Origin: Streptomyces olivaceoviridis
GTDB taxonomy: Bacteria; Actinomycetota; Actinomycetes; Streptomycetales; Streptomycetaceae
DNA: 64,000 nt
Reading direction: 5' to 3'
Assembly: GCF_014650115.1 (NCBI RefSeq)
Contig: NZ_BMUI01000031.1
Coordinates: 1-64,000 of the forward strand
Each line of letters starts with the position of its first letter. The first letter of the stretch is position 1. The position numbers were made by a program, and so were the translations under genes. Below the pieces are notes generated by a model. The model was not told the origin of the DNA. It did no database searches and saw only the letters and a list, made by a program, of their open reading frames with translations. This document shows positions 1 to 9,894 of the stretch, in pieces.

Positions 1-37
1 CGAAATCTTCATCGACGGCGGCGCCAACCAAGTCTGA
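1..37 (+). CDS. C-terminal end of a probable SDR oxidoreductase (partial)
   Basis: Only the last eleven codons (EIFIDGGANQV) and a TGA stop at 35-37 are inside the window. The ending with a hydrophobic stretch followed by DGG resembles the C-terminal strand of classical short-chain dehydrogenases (typically ...VDGG). The gene enters from the left edge. The family call rests on this tail alone. Confidence 0.4.
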   Translation, partial: EIFIDGGANQV

Positions 38-104
38 CCACCACCAACGCACCCACCCGCCAGAAACTCCGTACGGCCCCGGAACCGCAGAAGCGAGGAC
101 AGTC

Positions 105-1322
105 GTGAACAGTCGATCCGCCGAGGCCATGGCCTCCACCGGCGTCCCTCAACGATCCACGGCTGTCCCGCGGGGGCCGCGCCGCGCGGGAGGCTGGCCC
201 GCTGTGGGAGCCGTGGCCTCGGTCTCCTTCGTCCTGGTGCTGTCGGAGTTCCTGCCTGTCGCCCTGCTGCCCGCCCTCAGTGACAGCCTGGGCGTGGCCA
301 CGGGAACCGCCGGCCTGCTCGTGGTCGTCCCCGGGCTGGCCGCGGCGGTGGCGGCCCCGCTTCTCACCGTTGCCTCGGGCCGCCTCGACCGGCGACACGT
401 CCTGCTCGTGCTGGCCGCGCTGATCACGCTCTCCGACGCCCTGGCAGCCGTTGCGTCCGACATGGCCGTCATGGTCGCCGCCCGTCTGCTCCTCGGACTG
501 GGCGTGGGCGGCTTCTGGGCCATGGGAGCAGGGGTCGGAGACCGTCTGGTGCCGCCCGCGGCCGCCGGCCGGGCCACCTCGCTGATCACGGCGGGCATTT
601 CCGCCGGCACCGTGATCAGCCTCCCCCTCGGCGCCCTGGTCGGCCACCTCTCGGGTTGGCGGACCGCTTTCCTCGTGGCTGCCGTCGCGGCCCTGCTCAG
701 CCTCGTCCTCCTCGGCACCGTGCTGCCTGCCCTGAGACCCACCGAGGCGGTGCGCCTGACCACCCTGGGCAAGGCGCTGCGCACATCGCCGGTCGTGTAC
801 GCGCTGCTGGCCACGGCGTTCGTCTTCCTCGGACACTTCAGCGCGTACACATACGTCACCCCCTACCTCCGGCAGCACGCACACTTCTCTCCCGGCGCCG
901 TCACCGCTGTACTGCTCGGTTACGGTCTGGCCAGCCTCGCCGGGAATCTCCTGGCCGGAGCCGTTTCGGGACGCTCACTGCGCGCGGCCACCGTCGTCAC
1001 CGCCGCGCTGCTCGCCGCCGCCGTGCTCCTGCTCACCGTCCTCACGGGTGCCGTCGGCGTCGTCCTGTTCGTCCTGCTGTGGGGCGCCGCCTTCGGAGCC
1101 GTGCCCCTGATCGCGCAGGTCCGCGTCATGCGAGCCTTCCCGCAGGCCTACGACGCCGCTCTGGCCCTGCTGGTCACGGCTTCGCAGACATTCCTCGCCA
1201 CCGGCTCCCTCCTCGGCGGTCTGCTGACCGACCGCCACGGTCCCACGGCCGCCTTCTTCTCCGGTGCCCTCGCGGTGCTCGTCAGCGCCCTCATCCCGCT
1301 GCGCCTGCCGGCCGGGCGATGA
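105..1322 (+). CDS. MFS efflux transporter (DHA1 type)
   Basis: The 405-residue product is a 12-helix major facilitator, probably a proton-coupled drug or metabolite exporter in the cell membrane. A short soluble N-terminus is followed by evenly spaced hydrophobic helices. The loop after helix 2 contains SGRLDRRHVL, an MFS motif-A-like basic segment, and GFWAMGAGVGDRLVPP resembles the YdhP/arabinose-efflux subgroup. The start is GTG at 105, preceded by GAGGAC; an internal ATG at 129 is the alternative. It follows the partial SDR tail on the same strand with about 70 bp between, so the two could share a transcript. The substrate is not evident. Confidence 0.8.
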   Translation: MNSRSAEAMASTGVPQRSTAVPRGPRRAGGWPAVGAVASVSFVLVLSEFLPVALLPALSDSLGVATGTAGLLVVVPGLAAAVAAPLLTVASGRLDRRHVLLVLAALITLSDALAAVASDMAVMVAARLLLGLGVGGFWAMGAGVGDRLVPPAAAGRATSLITAGISAGTVISLPLGALVGHLSGWRTAFLVAAVAALLSLVLLGTVLPALRPTEAVRLTTLGKALRTSPVVYALLATAFVFLGHFSAYTYVTPYLRQHAHFSPGAVTAVLLGYGLASLAGNLLAGAVSGRSLRAATVVTAALLAAAVLLLTVLTGAVGVVLFVLLWGAAFGAVPLIAQVRVMRAFPQAYDAALALLVTASQTFLATGSLLGGLLTDRHGPTAAFFSGALAVLVSALIPLRLPAGR

Positions 1323-2564
1323 GGACGCGGGCAGCCGCTCGCCCCGCGTCGTCGTGTCCGTGAGCGGACATCGTGGCGCGGAGGGCTCCCCGCGAAGTGA
1401 TACCCCGGTGGCCATAAGGAGCGGCGATGGGCTCGGGCGTCGGTGCGGTCTGAGTGCTCCACCCAGTACGGAGGTATCCGCAGCAGTGCGGGGACCGCTC
1501 GCCTGGGAACGCCTCCCGAGTGGGGGCAGGGCACACCGCTCGGCCGGCATCGACGGCCCACGCGGCCGAGCCCCCCGCGCCGCGAGCCCGCCGTCAGAAG
1601 AGCGCCCGGACTGCGGGCGGCCACAGACCCGACTCTCTGATCACGCGCACGCCCGCGTCAGTCACCGCGCGAGGTCGAGGGGGAGGGAAGCAGTCTTTCC
1701 CGGCCTGAGTCACGTGTCAGTCGAATTGAGGATGGCAGGGTCCACGGCGGGCGGCAGCATGGAGGACACCGACGGTCGATCGCGGCGGTGGCGAACCGAC
1801 CGGCTCTCCCTGTTCGCCTTCGGCTCGTCTCAGGGAAGGCCGGCGGAAGCCGTGCTTCACGACGCCTTCGTAGGGCCGGCCACACCGGGAACGGTGAGCC
1901 GATGACACTCGAGGAGGCGTCGGGAGGAGGGATTGTGAGCCCGGCCGGGTGCCGGGCTCACAAACCCTTGAACAGGTGAACCGGCGGGAGCGGGGGGAGC
2001 ACCCGCGGACCGCACACGCGTGGCCGACGGGGCGTCACCGGCACCGGCCCCGGCCGCTCCTCCGCCACTGCCACCAGTGCCTCGCCACCCCGATCCGGCC
2101 TTCGCCATGGGGTGGTCGCCGTGCTGCTCGGCGTCGCGGTGCCGCGACCGGCGACACGCCCGTAGGCAGTCGCCGTGCCGGCCGGGCGTGCGCCTCGGCC
2201 GAGGATGAAGCGGCTGAGTGCCGGAACACTTCATGCGCAGTGCCTGGTCCCCCTGAGCGCCACGGACGAGGCTGGTGCCGCGAAGACCGCTTCCGTCTTC
2301 CGCGGCGGCGGTGCGCCGGGTTCGACCGGCACCGCCTGTCCGCGCAAGGAGCACCGACGCTCGGGGACCGCAGCAGCACTCGTGGCGGGCCGCGGACACG
2401 GGGAGTGCCTTGGCAAGGACCTCCTCGCCTTCCGCTGAGGCCGGGAGCCGTGCTGAGGCGAGAGCGGAGCGGACAGACCTCGGCTGCGACTGTGCGCAGC
2501 CGAGCGGACATTGGAGTTGCGGCAAGTGTCGATCAGCTGCGGGCAGGACACGGTGGAGGCATCA
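1323..2564. other. 1.24-kb region with no supported gene
   Basis: All open frames here have mixed third-position composition and no recognisable protein family. The one clear element is the hairpin at 1933-1963. The last 50 bases carry the ribosome-binding site of the downstream regulator gene. Confidence 0.5.
1933..1963. terminator. Strong hairpin, probable terminator
   Basis: Two perfectly complementary 13-base arms (TTGTGAGCCCGGC and GCCGGGCTCACAA) flank a five-base loop. It lies about 600 bp after the MFS gene. There is no T-run, but Streptomyces terminators often lack one. Confidence 0.5.
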
Positions 2565-5432
2565 ATGCCGTTGGTGGGGCGGGGCCTTGAGACGCGGGAG
2601 CTGGATCGCCTCGTGGACAGGTGGGCAGCCGGAGATCAGGCCGGTGCGGCGGGCGGCCGTGCCGAGGGGCAGCTCGGTCAGGTGCGCGGCGGGAGCGGCC
2701 ACCTGCTGATGGTCGGGGACCCAGGGGTGGGCAAGAGCGCTCTGGTCGCGTACGCGGCCTCCCGGGCGCGTGCGGCGGGGCTGGAGGTGGTGCGGCTGGT
2801 GGGGCTGGAGAGCGAGCACGACCTCGCCTTCTCCACGCTGCACCAGCTGGTGGACCCACTGGCCGGGTACGTAGCGCGGCTGCGGTCCCATCATGCTGCG
2901 GTGCTGGAACAGGCGCTCGCCTGTCGGGGCGGGGATCGGCCCAGCAGGCTGGCCCTGTCCAGCGCGGTGCTCGAGCTCGTGCGCCGAGCGGCCCAGGAGT
3001 GCCCCTTCGCCGTGCTGGCGGAGGACATCCACTGGATCGACGTACCCAGCGCCGAGGTACTCACCTTCCTGCTGCGCCGCCTGAGCGGCGGCGGACCGCG
3101 ATTCCTGCTGGCGGCCCGCACCGGACGAACCGGGCCGGTCGACACGAGGGACGTGCCGCAGCTGAACGTCGCGACGCTGGAGCCAGGGGCCGCGCGTGAA
3201 CTGCTCGACCTGCGCCACCCGGAACTCGACGAGTCGCTGCGGCGCCGGGTGCTGGCGGAGGCCCAGGGCAACGCGCTGGCCCTGGTGGAGCTCCCCGCGC
3301 AGCTGACACCGGCACAGCGTGAGGGATCGCAGGAGCCGCCCGCGCACCTGCCGTTCGGCCCCGGTCTGAACGACGCGTTCGCCGAGCCCGTGCGGCGGTT
3401 GGACGCCGGCGCCCGCATGGCGCTGCTGACGGCGGCCTTGACGGGCGAGCGCGCCGGCAACCTGGCCGGCCTGCGCGCGGCGATGGCCGGCGCCGGGCAG
3501 CCCTGGGAGGAGGAATGCCTGGACCCTGCCGCGGCCGGCGGTGTGATCCACCTCGACCACGCCGCCGGGAAACTGACCTTCCGGCACCCTCTCTTCCGCG
3601 CCGCCGTGCTGTCCACCTCGCCTCGCGCGTGGCACCGCGTCGCCCACGCCAACCTGGCCGGGGCACAGGGCGGCGGACCGGACTGGTGCGCCTGGCACCT
3701 GGCCCATGCGGTTGAGTACCCCGACGAATCGGTCGCAGGCGGACTCGTCTCGGCCGCACGGCGGTTTCTGGCGCGCGGTGAGGCCGCGCAGGCGGCCGCA
3801 GCCTTCCGGCGCGCGGCGCAGCTGAGCGGAGAGGAGCCGGTGCGCACCCGGCGCATGGAACAGTCCGCCCTGGCAGCGGGCCGGGCCGGGCTGATCGCCA
3901 CCACGCAGCAGGCACTGGCCGGCGGCGTCCCGAGCTCGCCGGAGGGCAGGACAGCGGCCGGCTACGTGATGCTCCACCGCGACGGTGACGCGGACGGGGT
4001 CTTCCGCACTCTCGCACCGTTGCTCGGCGCCCGTGTGCGGACGTCGCACGAGCACGATGCGGCGCCGCTCGACCCGGCAGCGTTGAACGAGGCCACGCTG
4101 GAGGAGGCGTTCTTCCTGCTTCTCGACGCCGCCATATGGACGGACCGTCCCGCACTGTGGACCCGGTTGCACAGCTGGCTCGGGCATGTCTCGCCGGCCG
4201 CCCGGATCTGCTTCGAGACGGTGAACAGCCCGGCCGCGACGCCCCAGGGCACCCGCCGCGAACTGGAACGGCACAGCGCGCTGCTGCGGCCGGATTCCCC
4301 CGCTCCGGCGATCGAGGCGCTGGTCCGCGCGAGCATCGCGCTGGACTGCTTCGGCGGCCACGAAGGGGCATGGCGAACCCTGCTCGGCAGCGCCTTCGAC
4401 AACAGCCGAACCGTTGGCCTCGCCCGCTGCTGGGACGCGTACCTGCGCGGCGACTGGGAACGTGCCCGGACACTTTCCCACGAGGGGCGGCTCCGCAGCG
4501 AGGAGCGCCTCGACCATTTCCGCGCGTCACTCTTCGACCACGTGGCGGCCCTGGTGGCCGCCGGACGAGGAGACGAGGAGGCGCTGGCGCAGGCGCACCG
4601 CCGCATCGACGCCTTCGCCGCCCCGCGGCAGGTCAGCCTCCTGGCGTCCGCAGTGCCCGAGACCCTCGCGCGAGCCGCCGTCGGGCGCGGCGACTTCGAA
4701 GAGGCCTATGCGCAGGCCGCCGCGTGCACACGGCCGGGACGGCTGCCCCGGGCCGTCCCCCACGCCCAGCGCGCCTTCCTGGACCTGATCGAGGCCGCCG
4801 TGCGCACGGGCCGCGTACACGAGGCACGCCTGCACCTGGAAGCCGGGCGGACTGCCGGGATCGGCGGCGTCTCCGTCCGCCACCGGCTGATCCTCGGCCT
4901 CTGCACGGCACTGCTCGCCGACGGGGCGTCAGCCGGCGAGCGCTACCAGGAGGCGCTGGCTCTGCCCGGGGCCGCCCAGTGGGCCTGGGAGCATGCGCGC
5001 GGACAACTGCTGTACGGCGAGTGGCTGCGCCGGCGCCGGGCGAACACGACGGCGCGCCCCCACCTGACCGCCGCAGCCGCTGCCTTCGACCGGCTCGGCG
5101 CCGCCCAGTGGGCAAGGCGGGCGCGCGGGGAGCTGCGCTTGACGGGAGTCGCCGTGTCCGCGCCCGAGCCGGGGAAGACGTCGGCGATCACTCCCCGCGA
5201 GCTGCGGATCGCGGAGCTCGCGGCCGGTGGGTTGTCGAACAAGGAGATAGGAAAGCGCCTGAACATCTCCTCGCACACGGCCGCTTCGCACCTCTACCGG
5301 GTCTTCCCCAAGCTCGGCATCACCTCCAGAGCCGCCCTCCGCGACGCGCTCCGCCAAGCCGAGGACCGGGCCTGGCCTCATAACGGCGGGCAGGCTCCCT
5401 CAGGGCGTGTTTCGACGGCCCCGTCCGCGTAG
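2565..5432 (+). CDS. Large LuxR-family (LAL type) AAA ATPase transcriptional regulator
   Basis: This 955-residue protein has the layout of LAL regulators, ATP-binding activators that often control metabolite clusters. The N-terminal ATPase shows Walker A GDPGVGKSALV at residues 51-61 and a Walker B-like AEDIHWID near residue 155. A long helical, TPR-like central region follows. The C-terminus is a LuxR helix-turn-helix beginning ITPRELRIAELAAGGLSNKE. The start is ATG 2565, because GGAGG lies about six bases upstream; the longer frame from TTG 2511 has no such site. It stands alone with wide spacers on both sides, so its target genes are unknown. Confidence 0.85.
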   Translation: MPLVGRGLETRELDRLVDRWAAGDQAGAAGGRAEGQLGQVRGGSGHLLMVGDPGVGKSALVAYAASRARAAGLEVVRLVGLESEHDLAFSTLHQLVDPLAGYVARLRSHHAAVLEQALACRGGDRPSRLALSSAVLELVRRAAQECPFAVLAEDIHWIDVPSAEVLTFLLRRLSGGGPRFLLAARTGRTGPVDTRDVPQLNVATLEPGAARELLDLRHPELDESLRRRVLAEAQGNALALVELPAQLTPAQREGSQEPPAHLPFGPGLNDAFAEPVRRLDAGARMALLTAALTGERAGNLAGLRAAMAGAGQPWEEECLDPAAAGGVIHLDHAAGKLTFRHPLFRAAVLSTSPRAWHRVAHANLAGAQGGGPDWCAWHLAHAVEYPDESVAGGLVSAARRFLARGEAAQAAAAFRRAAQLSGEEPVRTRRMEQSALAAGRAGLIATTQQALAGGVPSSPEGRTAAGYVMLHRDGDADGVFRTLAPLLGARVRTSHEHDAAPLDPAALNEATLEEAFFLLLDAAIWTDRPALWTRLHSWLGHVSPAARICFETVNSPAATPQGTRRELERHSALLRPDSPAPAIEALVRASIALDCFGGHEGAWRTLLGSAFDNSRTVGLARCWDAYLRGDWERARTLSHEGRLRSEERLDHFRASLFDHVAALVAAGRGDEEALAQAHRRIDAFAAPRQVSLLASAVPETLARAAVGRGDFEEAYAQAAACTRPGRLPRAVPHAQRAFLDLIEAAVRTGRVHEARLHLEAGRTAGIGGVSVRHRLILGLCTALLADGASAGERYQEALALPGAAQWAWEHARGQLLYGEWLRRRRANTTARPHLTAAAAAFDRLGAAQWARRARGELRLTGVAVSAPEPGKTSAITPRELRIAELAAGGLSNKEIGKRLNISSHTAASHLYRVFPKLGITSRAALRDALRQAEDRAWPHNGGQAPSGRVSTAPSA

Positions 5433-5767
5433 CGACGCCTGGCACGCGCGCACGCGGCATGGTCGCCATCGCCCGGACACATCCAGTATCCGGACCATCC
5501 TCCGCCTTGCGACCGCACCCATCGGACGCCGCTGCGCCGCGCTTCGCGCGGCCGACGCTACTTTCGAAACACACCCTGGCACCGTCAGCCTCCCCGATCG
5601 CCACCCGCTCCCCTCGGGCGTGCCGGGCGTTCCCGGTTACGCGGCGCGCCCGCCCGGGAGCTGCTGATGCCAGGACGGCGCCGGCGCGGCTGACCTGGTG
5701 AAAAGGGGCGACCGGCCGCAGGAATATGATCCGTCTCGACAATGTCGGGTGAACCTCGGAGGGACGG
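5433..5767. other. Intergenic region
   Basis: No gene is seen. Just before the next gene, TATGAT (5725-5730) is a plausible -10 element, followed by the ribosome-binding site CGGAGGGA directly ahead of the ATG at 5768. Confidence 0.4.
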
Positions 5768-8065
5768 ATGGAGGCGGCGGACTTCGGCGGCATGCTGCGT
5801 GAGGCCAGGTCACGGGCCATGCTCACCATCGAGGGCCTGGCCGAGGCCTCAGGTCTGAGCGTACGAGCGGTCAGCAACCTGGAGCGTGGGCGCAGCGTGC
5901 CCCGGCCGAGCACCCTGGCCGAGCTGATGGACGCGCTCGGCCTGGACGAGGACGAACGCCGTGCCCTGACCGACGCGGCCCGCGGCCAGACCTCGTCCGT
6001 GGCCTCGGTGCCCCGGCAACTGCCTCCCGACCTGCGGGTGTTCCGGGGGCGCGAGGAGGTCCTCGCGCGGGTGCTGCGGCTGACCGACGAGATCGGTACC
6101 CGGCCGGGACACGTACTGATCACCGCGGTGGGCGGTATGGGCGGGGTGGGCAAGACCACACTGGCTGTGCACTGGGCGCACCGGGTCGCCGACCGGTTCC
6201 CCGACGGCCAGCTCTATGTCGACCTGCGCGGCTTCGACCCCGCCGACGCCGCCGTGGAGCCGCAGGAGGTGCTGGGCGGGTTCCTGCGCGCGCTGGGTAT
6301 GCCGGCCGACGCGGTGCCCGAAGGTCTCACTGCGCGTGCCGCCTGCTTCCGCGAGCAGGTCTCGCAGCGTCGCCTGGTGCTGCTCCTGGACAACGCCCGC
6401 GACTCCGAGCAGGTGCGGCCGCTGCTGCCGGGTGCGGCCGGTTGCCTGACCGTCGTCACCTCCCGGAAACGGCTCACGGGGCTCGCCGCACTGAACGGCG
6501 CGCACACCGTCGACCTGGACGTGTGGACGCACGAAGAGGCGATGGCGGGCCTGGCGGCCCGCATCGGTGCCGACCGCACGGCCGCAGCATCTGAGGACGC
6601 GGCCGAACTGGTCGAGCTGTGCGGGCGGCTGCCGCTGGCCGTCGCCGTCATCGGCGCCGGCCTGGCCGCCGAACCCACCCTCCCCCTGCGCGCAGTCGTC
6701 GAGGAACTGGCCCAGGCCGCATCCCCGCTGGACGCGCTCACCACCGACGATCCGCGCGCGGACGTGCGGGCGGTGCTGTCCTGGTCCTACCGCGCACTGG
6801 ACCCCGCCGCCGCCCGCCTCTTCCGGCACCTCGCCGCACTGCCCGGTCCGGCGTTCTCGGCCGAGGCGGCCGCGTCGGCCGCGGGCGAGCCCGTACCCGA
6901 GGCGCGCCGCATGCTGCGCGCCCTGACGACGGCGAGCCTGCTCACCCGCGACGCCGAGGGCGGCCACGTCCTGCACGACCTGGTCCGCGCCCACGCGCAG
7001 GACCTGTGGCAGCAGGCGGACGACGACCGCTTCGCAGCGCAGCAGCGCCTGCTGGAGTACCTGCATCACCACGCGCGTTCCGCGAACAGCGCCCTGGGCA
7101 GTACCCGCCAGGGCGCGGATCCGTACGAACCGCCGGGCCCTGGCGTCGCGGTGGTGCCTCTTCACGACCGTGAGCAGGGCGCGGCGTGGTTCGCGCAAGA
7201 GGAGCACACCATCATGGCCGCCCTGCGCGCGGCGAACGATGATCGCCTGCTGCGGTTGCGGATGCACCTGGCGCGCGTGTGCACCCACTACTTCCAGGCG
7301 CGCGGGCGGTGGGCCGACGAACGGGCCGTCCAGCGCCTCGCCCTGGACACGGCGCTGCTCCTCGACGACGCCGGGAGTGTCTGCGCGTGCGCCGGCGCGC
7401 TTGCCTACGCGCTCGCCGCTTCCGGCGACCATGACCAGGCCGACGCGGTCATCGAGGTGGCCGAGGGCCATCTCGACCGTGCCCCGGTGCTGGAGCAGTC
7501 TCATACCCGGCATCTCATCAGCCTGGTGCGCGAGCAGGAGGGCCGGTATGCCGAGGCACTCGAACACGCCCGAGCCGCACTGGAACTCGACCGATGCCTG
7601 GGGGACCCCCATTTCATCGGCCGGGGACTCAACACCGTCGCGTGGTGCCTGACGCTGACGGGCCGCCACCGCGAGGCGCTGGCGGCATGCGAGGAGGCGA
7701 TTCCGCTGCTCCAGTCGGTCGGCTACCGCCTGATGGAGGCCGCCACCTGGGACACCCTCGGTTACGCGCTCCAACAACTGGGTGAGCCGGGCGAGGCGGT
7801 CGCCCACTTCGAGACCTCCGCCCGGATGTACGGCGAGGTGTTCAACCGTTACCAGCAGGCCGCGGTGCTCGGCCACCTGGCAGAGGCACGCCTGGACCTG
7901 GGCGAGCACGAAGCCGCCCGCACGACGTGGCTGCGCGCGGCCGCGCTGCTGGACGAGCTCGGCAACCCCGAAGCCGACGCGATGCGAGCCCGTGCCGACG
8001 CTGTGAGCGCCCCTGTCTCGGACCGAGCGGTCGATGTCCCTCGAGGGTCAGAGGACGGGATCTGA
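5768..8065 (+). CDS. XRE-HTH / NB-ARC / TPR regulator
   Basis: The 765-residue protein combines an N-terminal XRE-type helix-turn-helix (residues about 8-65, with LSVRAVSNLERGRSVPRPST) with an NB-ARC STAND ATPase (Walker A GGMGGVGKTTLAVHW near residue 122; DGQLYVDLRGFDP after it) and C-terminal TPR-like repeats from about residue 480. STAND regulators of this form are common in Streptomyces and resemble AfsR without the BTAD domain. They are thought to switch between ADP- and ATP-bound states in response to a ligand. The start is ATG 5768 with CGGAGGGACGG upstream. The gene is monocistronic and its signal and targets are unknown. Confidence 0.85.
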   Translation: MEAADFGGMLREARSRAMLTIEGLAEASGLSVRAVSNLERGRSVPRPSTLAELMDALGLDEDERRALTDAARGQTSSVASVPRQLPPDLRVFRGREEVLARVLRLTDEIGTRPGHVLITAVGGMGGVGKTTLAVHWAHRVADRFPDGQLYVDLRGFDPADAAVEPQEVLGGFLRALGMPADAVPEGLTARAACFREQVSQRRLVLLLDNARDSEQVRPLLPGAAGCLTVVTSRKRLTGLAALNGAHTVDLDVWTHEEAMAGLAARIGADRTAAASEDAAELVELCGRLPLAVAVIGAGLAAEPTLPLRAVVEELAQAASPLDALTTDDPRADVRAVLSWSYRALDPAAARLFRHLAALPGPAFSAEAAASAAGEPVPEARRMLRALTTASLLTRDAEGGHVLHDLVRAHAQDLWQQADDDRFAAQQRLLEYLHHHARSANSALGSTRQGADPYEPPGPGVAVVPLHDREQGAAWFAQEEHTIMAALRAANDDRLLRLRMHLARVCTHYFQARGRWADERAVQRLALDTALLLDDAGSVCACAGALAYALAASGDHDQADAVIEVAEGHLDRAPVLEQSHTRHLISLVREQEGRYAEALEHARAALELDRCLGDPHFIGRGLNTVAWCLTLTGRHREALAACEEAIPLLQSVGYRLMEAATWDTLGYALQQLGEPGEAVAHFETSARMYGEVFNRYQQAAVLGHLAEARLDLGEHEAARTTWLRAAALLDELGNPEADAMRARADAVSAPVSDRAVDVPRGSEDGI

Positions 8066-8410
8066 CACGGCCGCGTGCCGGGGTGCTGTGGGCGCCGCGA
8101 CCTGTCCGGGCCTCGGGCAGCCCCGCAGTCGCCGGCCGCCGGATGTTGTCGCACGGGACGGTCGGCCGGCAGTCGAACGCCACCCCTGGGCACCATCGAC
8201 GCCCGCCTGCACCGGACCACTCGAACCTCGTAGTACTCACCTGGTCATTCGGCTGATGGCTCGTAGCGGTCCTGCCGCCACACTGGCGTGGACCGGGGCG
8301 AGCTGGCGGTGGCGGTCACCTTCGCCGCCTCGCCCCGCCCGAGCGTTGTTCCGGGTCGGGAGCCGCGGGCTCCTTCCCCGGAGCCGGCAGGCCCGCAGAA
8401 GGAGAACTTG
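8066..8410. other. Intergenic region
   Basis: No supported gene or clear hairpin is seen. The frame of the downstream oxidoreductase is open back to 8288, but nothing before the ATG at 8411 resembles the family. Confidence 0.4.
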
Positions 8411-9313
8411 ATGTCGAATGCCGTGGTGATGAACGGATACGGTCCGCCGTCCGTGCTGAGGTGGGCCGAGGTGCCCGTGCCAGAGCCCGCCGAGGGCCAG
8501 ATCCGGATTCGCGTGAAAGCCGCCGGAATCAGTCCGACCGACCTCGCGATCCGCTCCGGAGCGCTTCGCTTCCCGCTGGGCGACCCCGCGGTCCTGGGCT
8601 ATGAGGTCGCCGGGACGGTGGACGCCGTGGGGCCCGGTGTCACGGGCACCGCCGTGGGCGACGAGGTCGGCGCCTTCCTGTTGGGGCGCGGCGGCTACGC
8701 CGAGTACGCGCTGGCGTCCGTCTGGGCGCACAAGCCCGCGTCCGTGTCGTGGACGGACGCCGCCGCGATCCCCGGCTCCGTCGAGGCTGCGGCCCGCGTC
8801 CTTCGCCGGCTCCGCATCGTGCAGGGTGAGCGGCTGCTGGTCCTGGGCGGCGGCGGTTCCGTCGGTCTGATCGCAGTGCAACTGGCTCTGACGATGGGCG
8901 CCGAGGTGGTCAGCGCCGTCGGTCCGCAGGACGACGCGCTCACCGAGGAACTGGGAGCCGTCCCGGTGCGCTACGGCGCCGCACTGGTGAGCGCGGTAAG
9001 GGCGTCAGGGCCGGTGGACGCCGTCTTCGACGCCGCGGGGACGGGGGTGCTGGCGGACGCCGTCGCGCTGGCCGGCGGCCCGGAGCGGGTCATCACGCTC
9101 TCGGACCACGACGCGGCCCGCTTCGGCGTCGTACTGTCGGGGCCGACCGTCGAGCACGCGGCTGACGCCGTCAGCGAAGGTCTGCGGCTCTTCGCCGAGG
9201 GGAGGCTCCGCATCAAGGAGCGGTACCTGTTGCCGATGCCGGACGCGGCCGAGGCGCACCGGCTCCTGGAGAGCCGGGAAGTGCGCAGCCGGATCATCCT
9301 CACCCTCGAATGA
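8411..9313 (+). CDS. Zinc-independent quinone oxidoreductase (MDR superfamily)
   Basis: The product (300 residues) is a medium-chain dehydrogenase/reductase of the NADPH:quinone reductase type. An N-terminal GroES-like domain (MNGYGPPSVLRW...VKAAGISPTDLAIRSG) is followed by a Rossmann fold with LVLGGGGSVGLIAVQLA. Catalytic zinc ligands are absent, as in QOR-type members. ATG 8411 is chosen because AGAAGGAGAACTTG immediately precedes it. The protein ends SRIILTLE, a normal family terminus, so it looks intact. It probably reduces small quinones or enones with NADPH; the natural substrate is unknown. Confidence 0.85.
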   Translation: MSNAVVMNGYGPPSVLRWAEVPVPEPAEGQIRIRVKAAGISPTDLAIRSGALRFPLGDPAVLGYEVAGTVDAVGPGVTGTAVGDEVGAFLLGRGGYAEYALASVWAHKPASVSWTDAAAIPGSVEAAARVLRRLRIVQGERLLVLGGGGSVGLIAVQLALTMGAEVVSAVGPQDDALTEELGAVPVRYGAALVSAVRASGPVDAVFDAAGTGVLADAVALAGGPERVITLSDHDAARFGVVLSGPTVEHAADAVSEGLRLFAEGRLRIKERYLLPMPDAAEAHRLLESREVRSRIILTLE

Positions 9314-9325
9314 GTTCGCCTGCGG

Positions 9326-9567
9326 GGCGCGACCTGGCTGACGACCTGCACCATCATCACCACCGAGGCCACCGACGCAGCCGGCCGGGTGCATCCGCGC
9401 ATGCCCCTCGCCCTCACCGCGGACCACTACCAGGTCTGGCGCCGGACGAGCTGCGGGCTCTCCTCGGCCAGCCTGCCGACGGGCGCCTGGAGGCACGTCC
9501 GGTCTCCATGGCCGTCAACAACGTGCGCGACAAAGGCCCCCAGCTCCTCGACCCGGTCGGCCCGTAG
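9326..9567 (+). pseudogene. SRAP (YedK/HMCES-like) peptidase C-terminal remnant, frameshifted
   Basis: Two adjacent frames join into the C-terminal third of an SOS-response-associated peptidase. One reads ATWLTTCTIITTEATDAAG then VHPRMPLALTADHYQVW. After a shift near 9440 the next reads PDELRALLGQPADGRLEA, VSMAVNNVRD, and ends at a TAG at 9565-9567. The N-terminal catalytic Cys half is missing. The segment directly abuts the oxidoreductase stop, consistent with deletion. Confidence 0.65.
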
Positions 9568-9738
9568 CCGCGCCTGCGGCGGGGCAAGGCGCCCGCGCGC
9601 ACGCCGCCGTGGCTCGGCTTGGCGCGGGTCCCTGATCGAAATCGGGTGGGGGTGTCTTGATCGAGATCCGGGGCTTCTGGTGCCCGCGCCGCGTCCAGGC
9701 TGTGCGCAGTGCCGCCGTGACGCTCGGCGGACGGCCGG

Positions 9739-9872
9739 ATCCGCTGGGTTGAGCTGGCGGGACAAGAGCCGTCCCGCGTCTACGTCCATGGTCTGGGCGC
9801 CACGTCGCCGGCCTCCTTCGCGGAGGTTGCGGTTCATCCTCTGCTCTACCTCGGCGCGGCCCACGCACCGCA
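9739..9872 (+). pseudogene. alpha/beta-hydrolase N-terminal fragment
   Basis: One frame reads RIRWVELAGQEPSRVYVHGL followed by GATSPASFAEVAVHPLL. This matches the beginning of alpha/beta hydrolases, including the oxyanion-hole HGLG motif, and then loses similarity. No start codon precedes it and no nucleophile elbow follows, so it is a broken fragment next to the SRAP remnant. Confidence 0.5.
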
Positions 9873-9894
9873 AAGCTGCCCGGATCCGCCTCGT

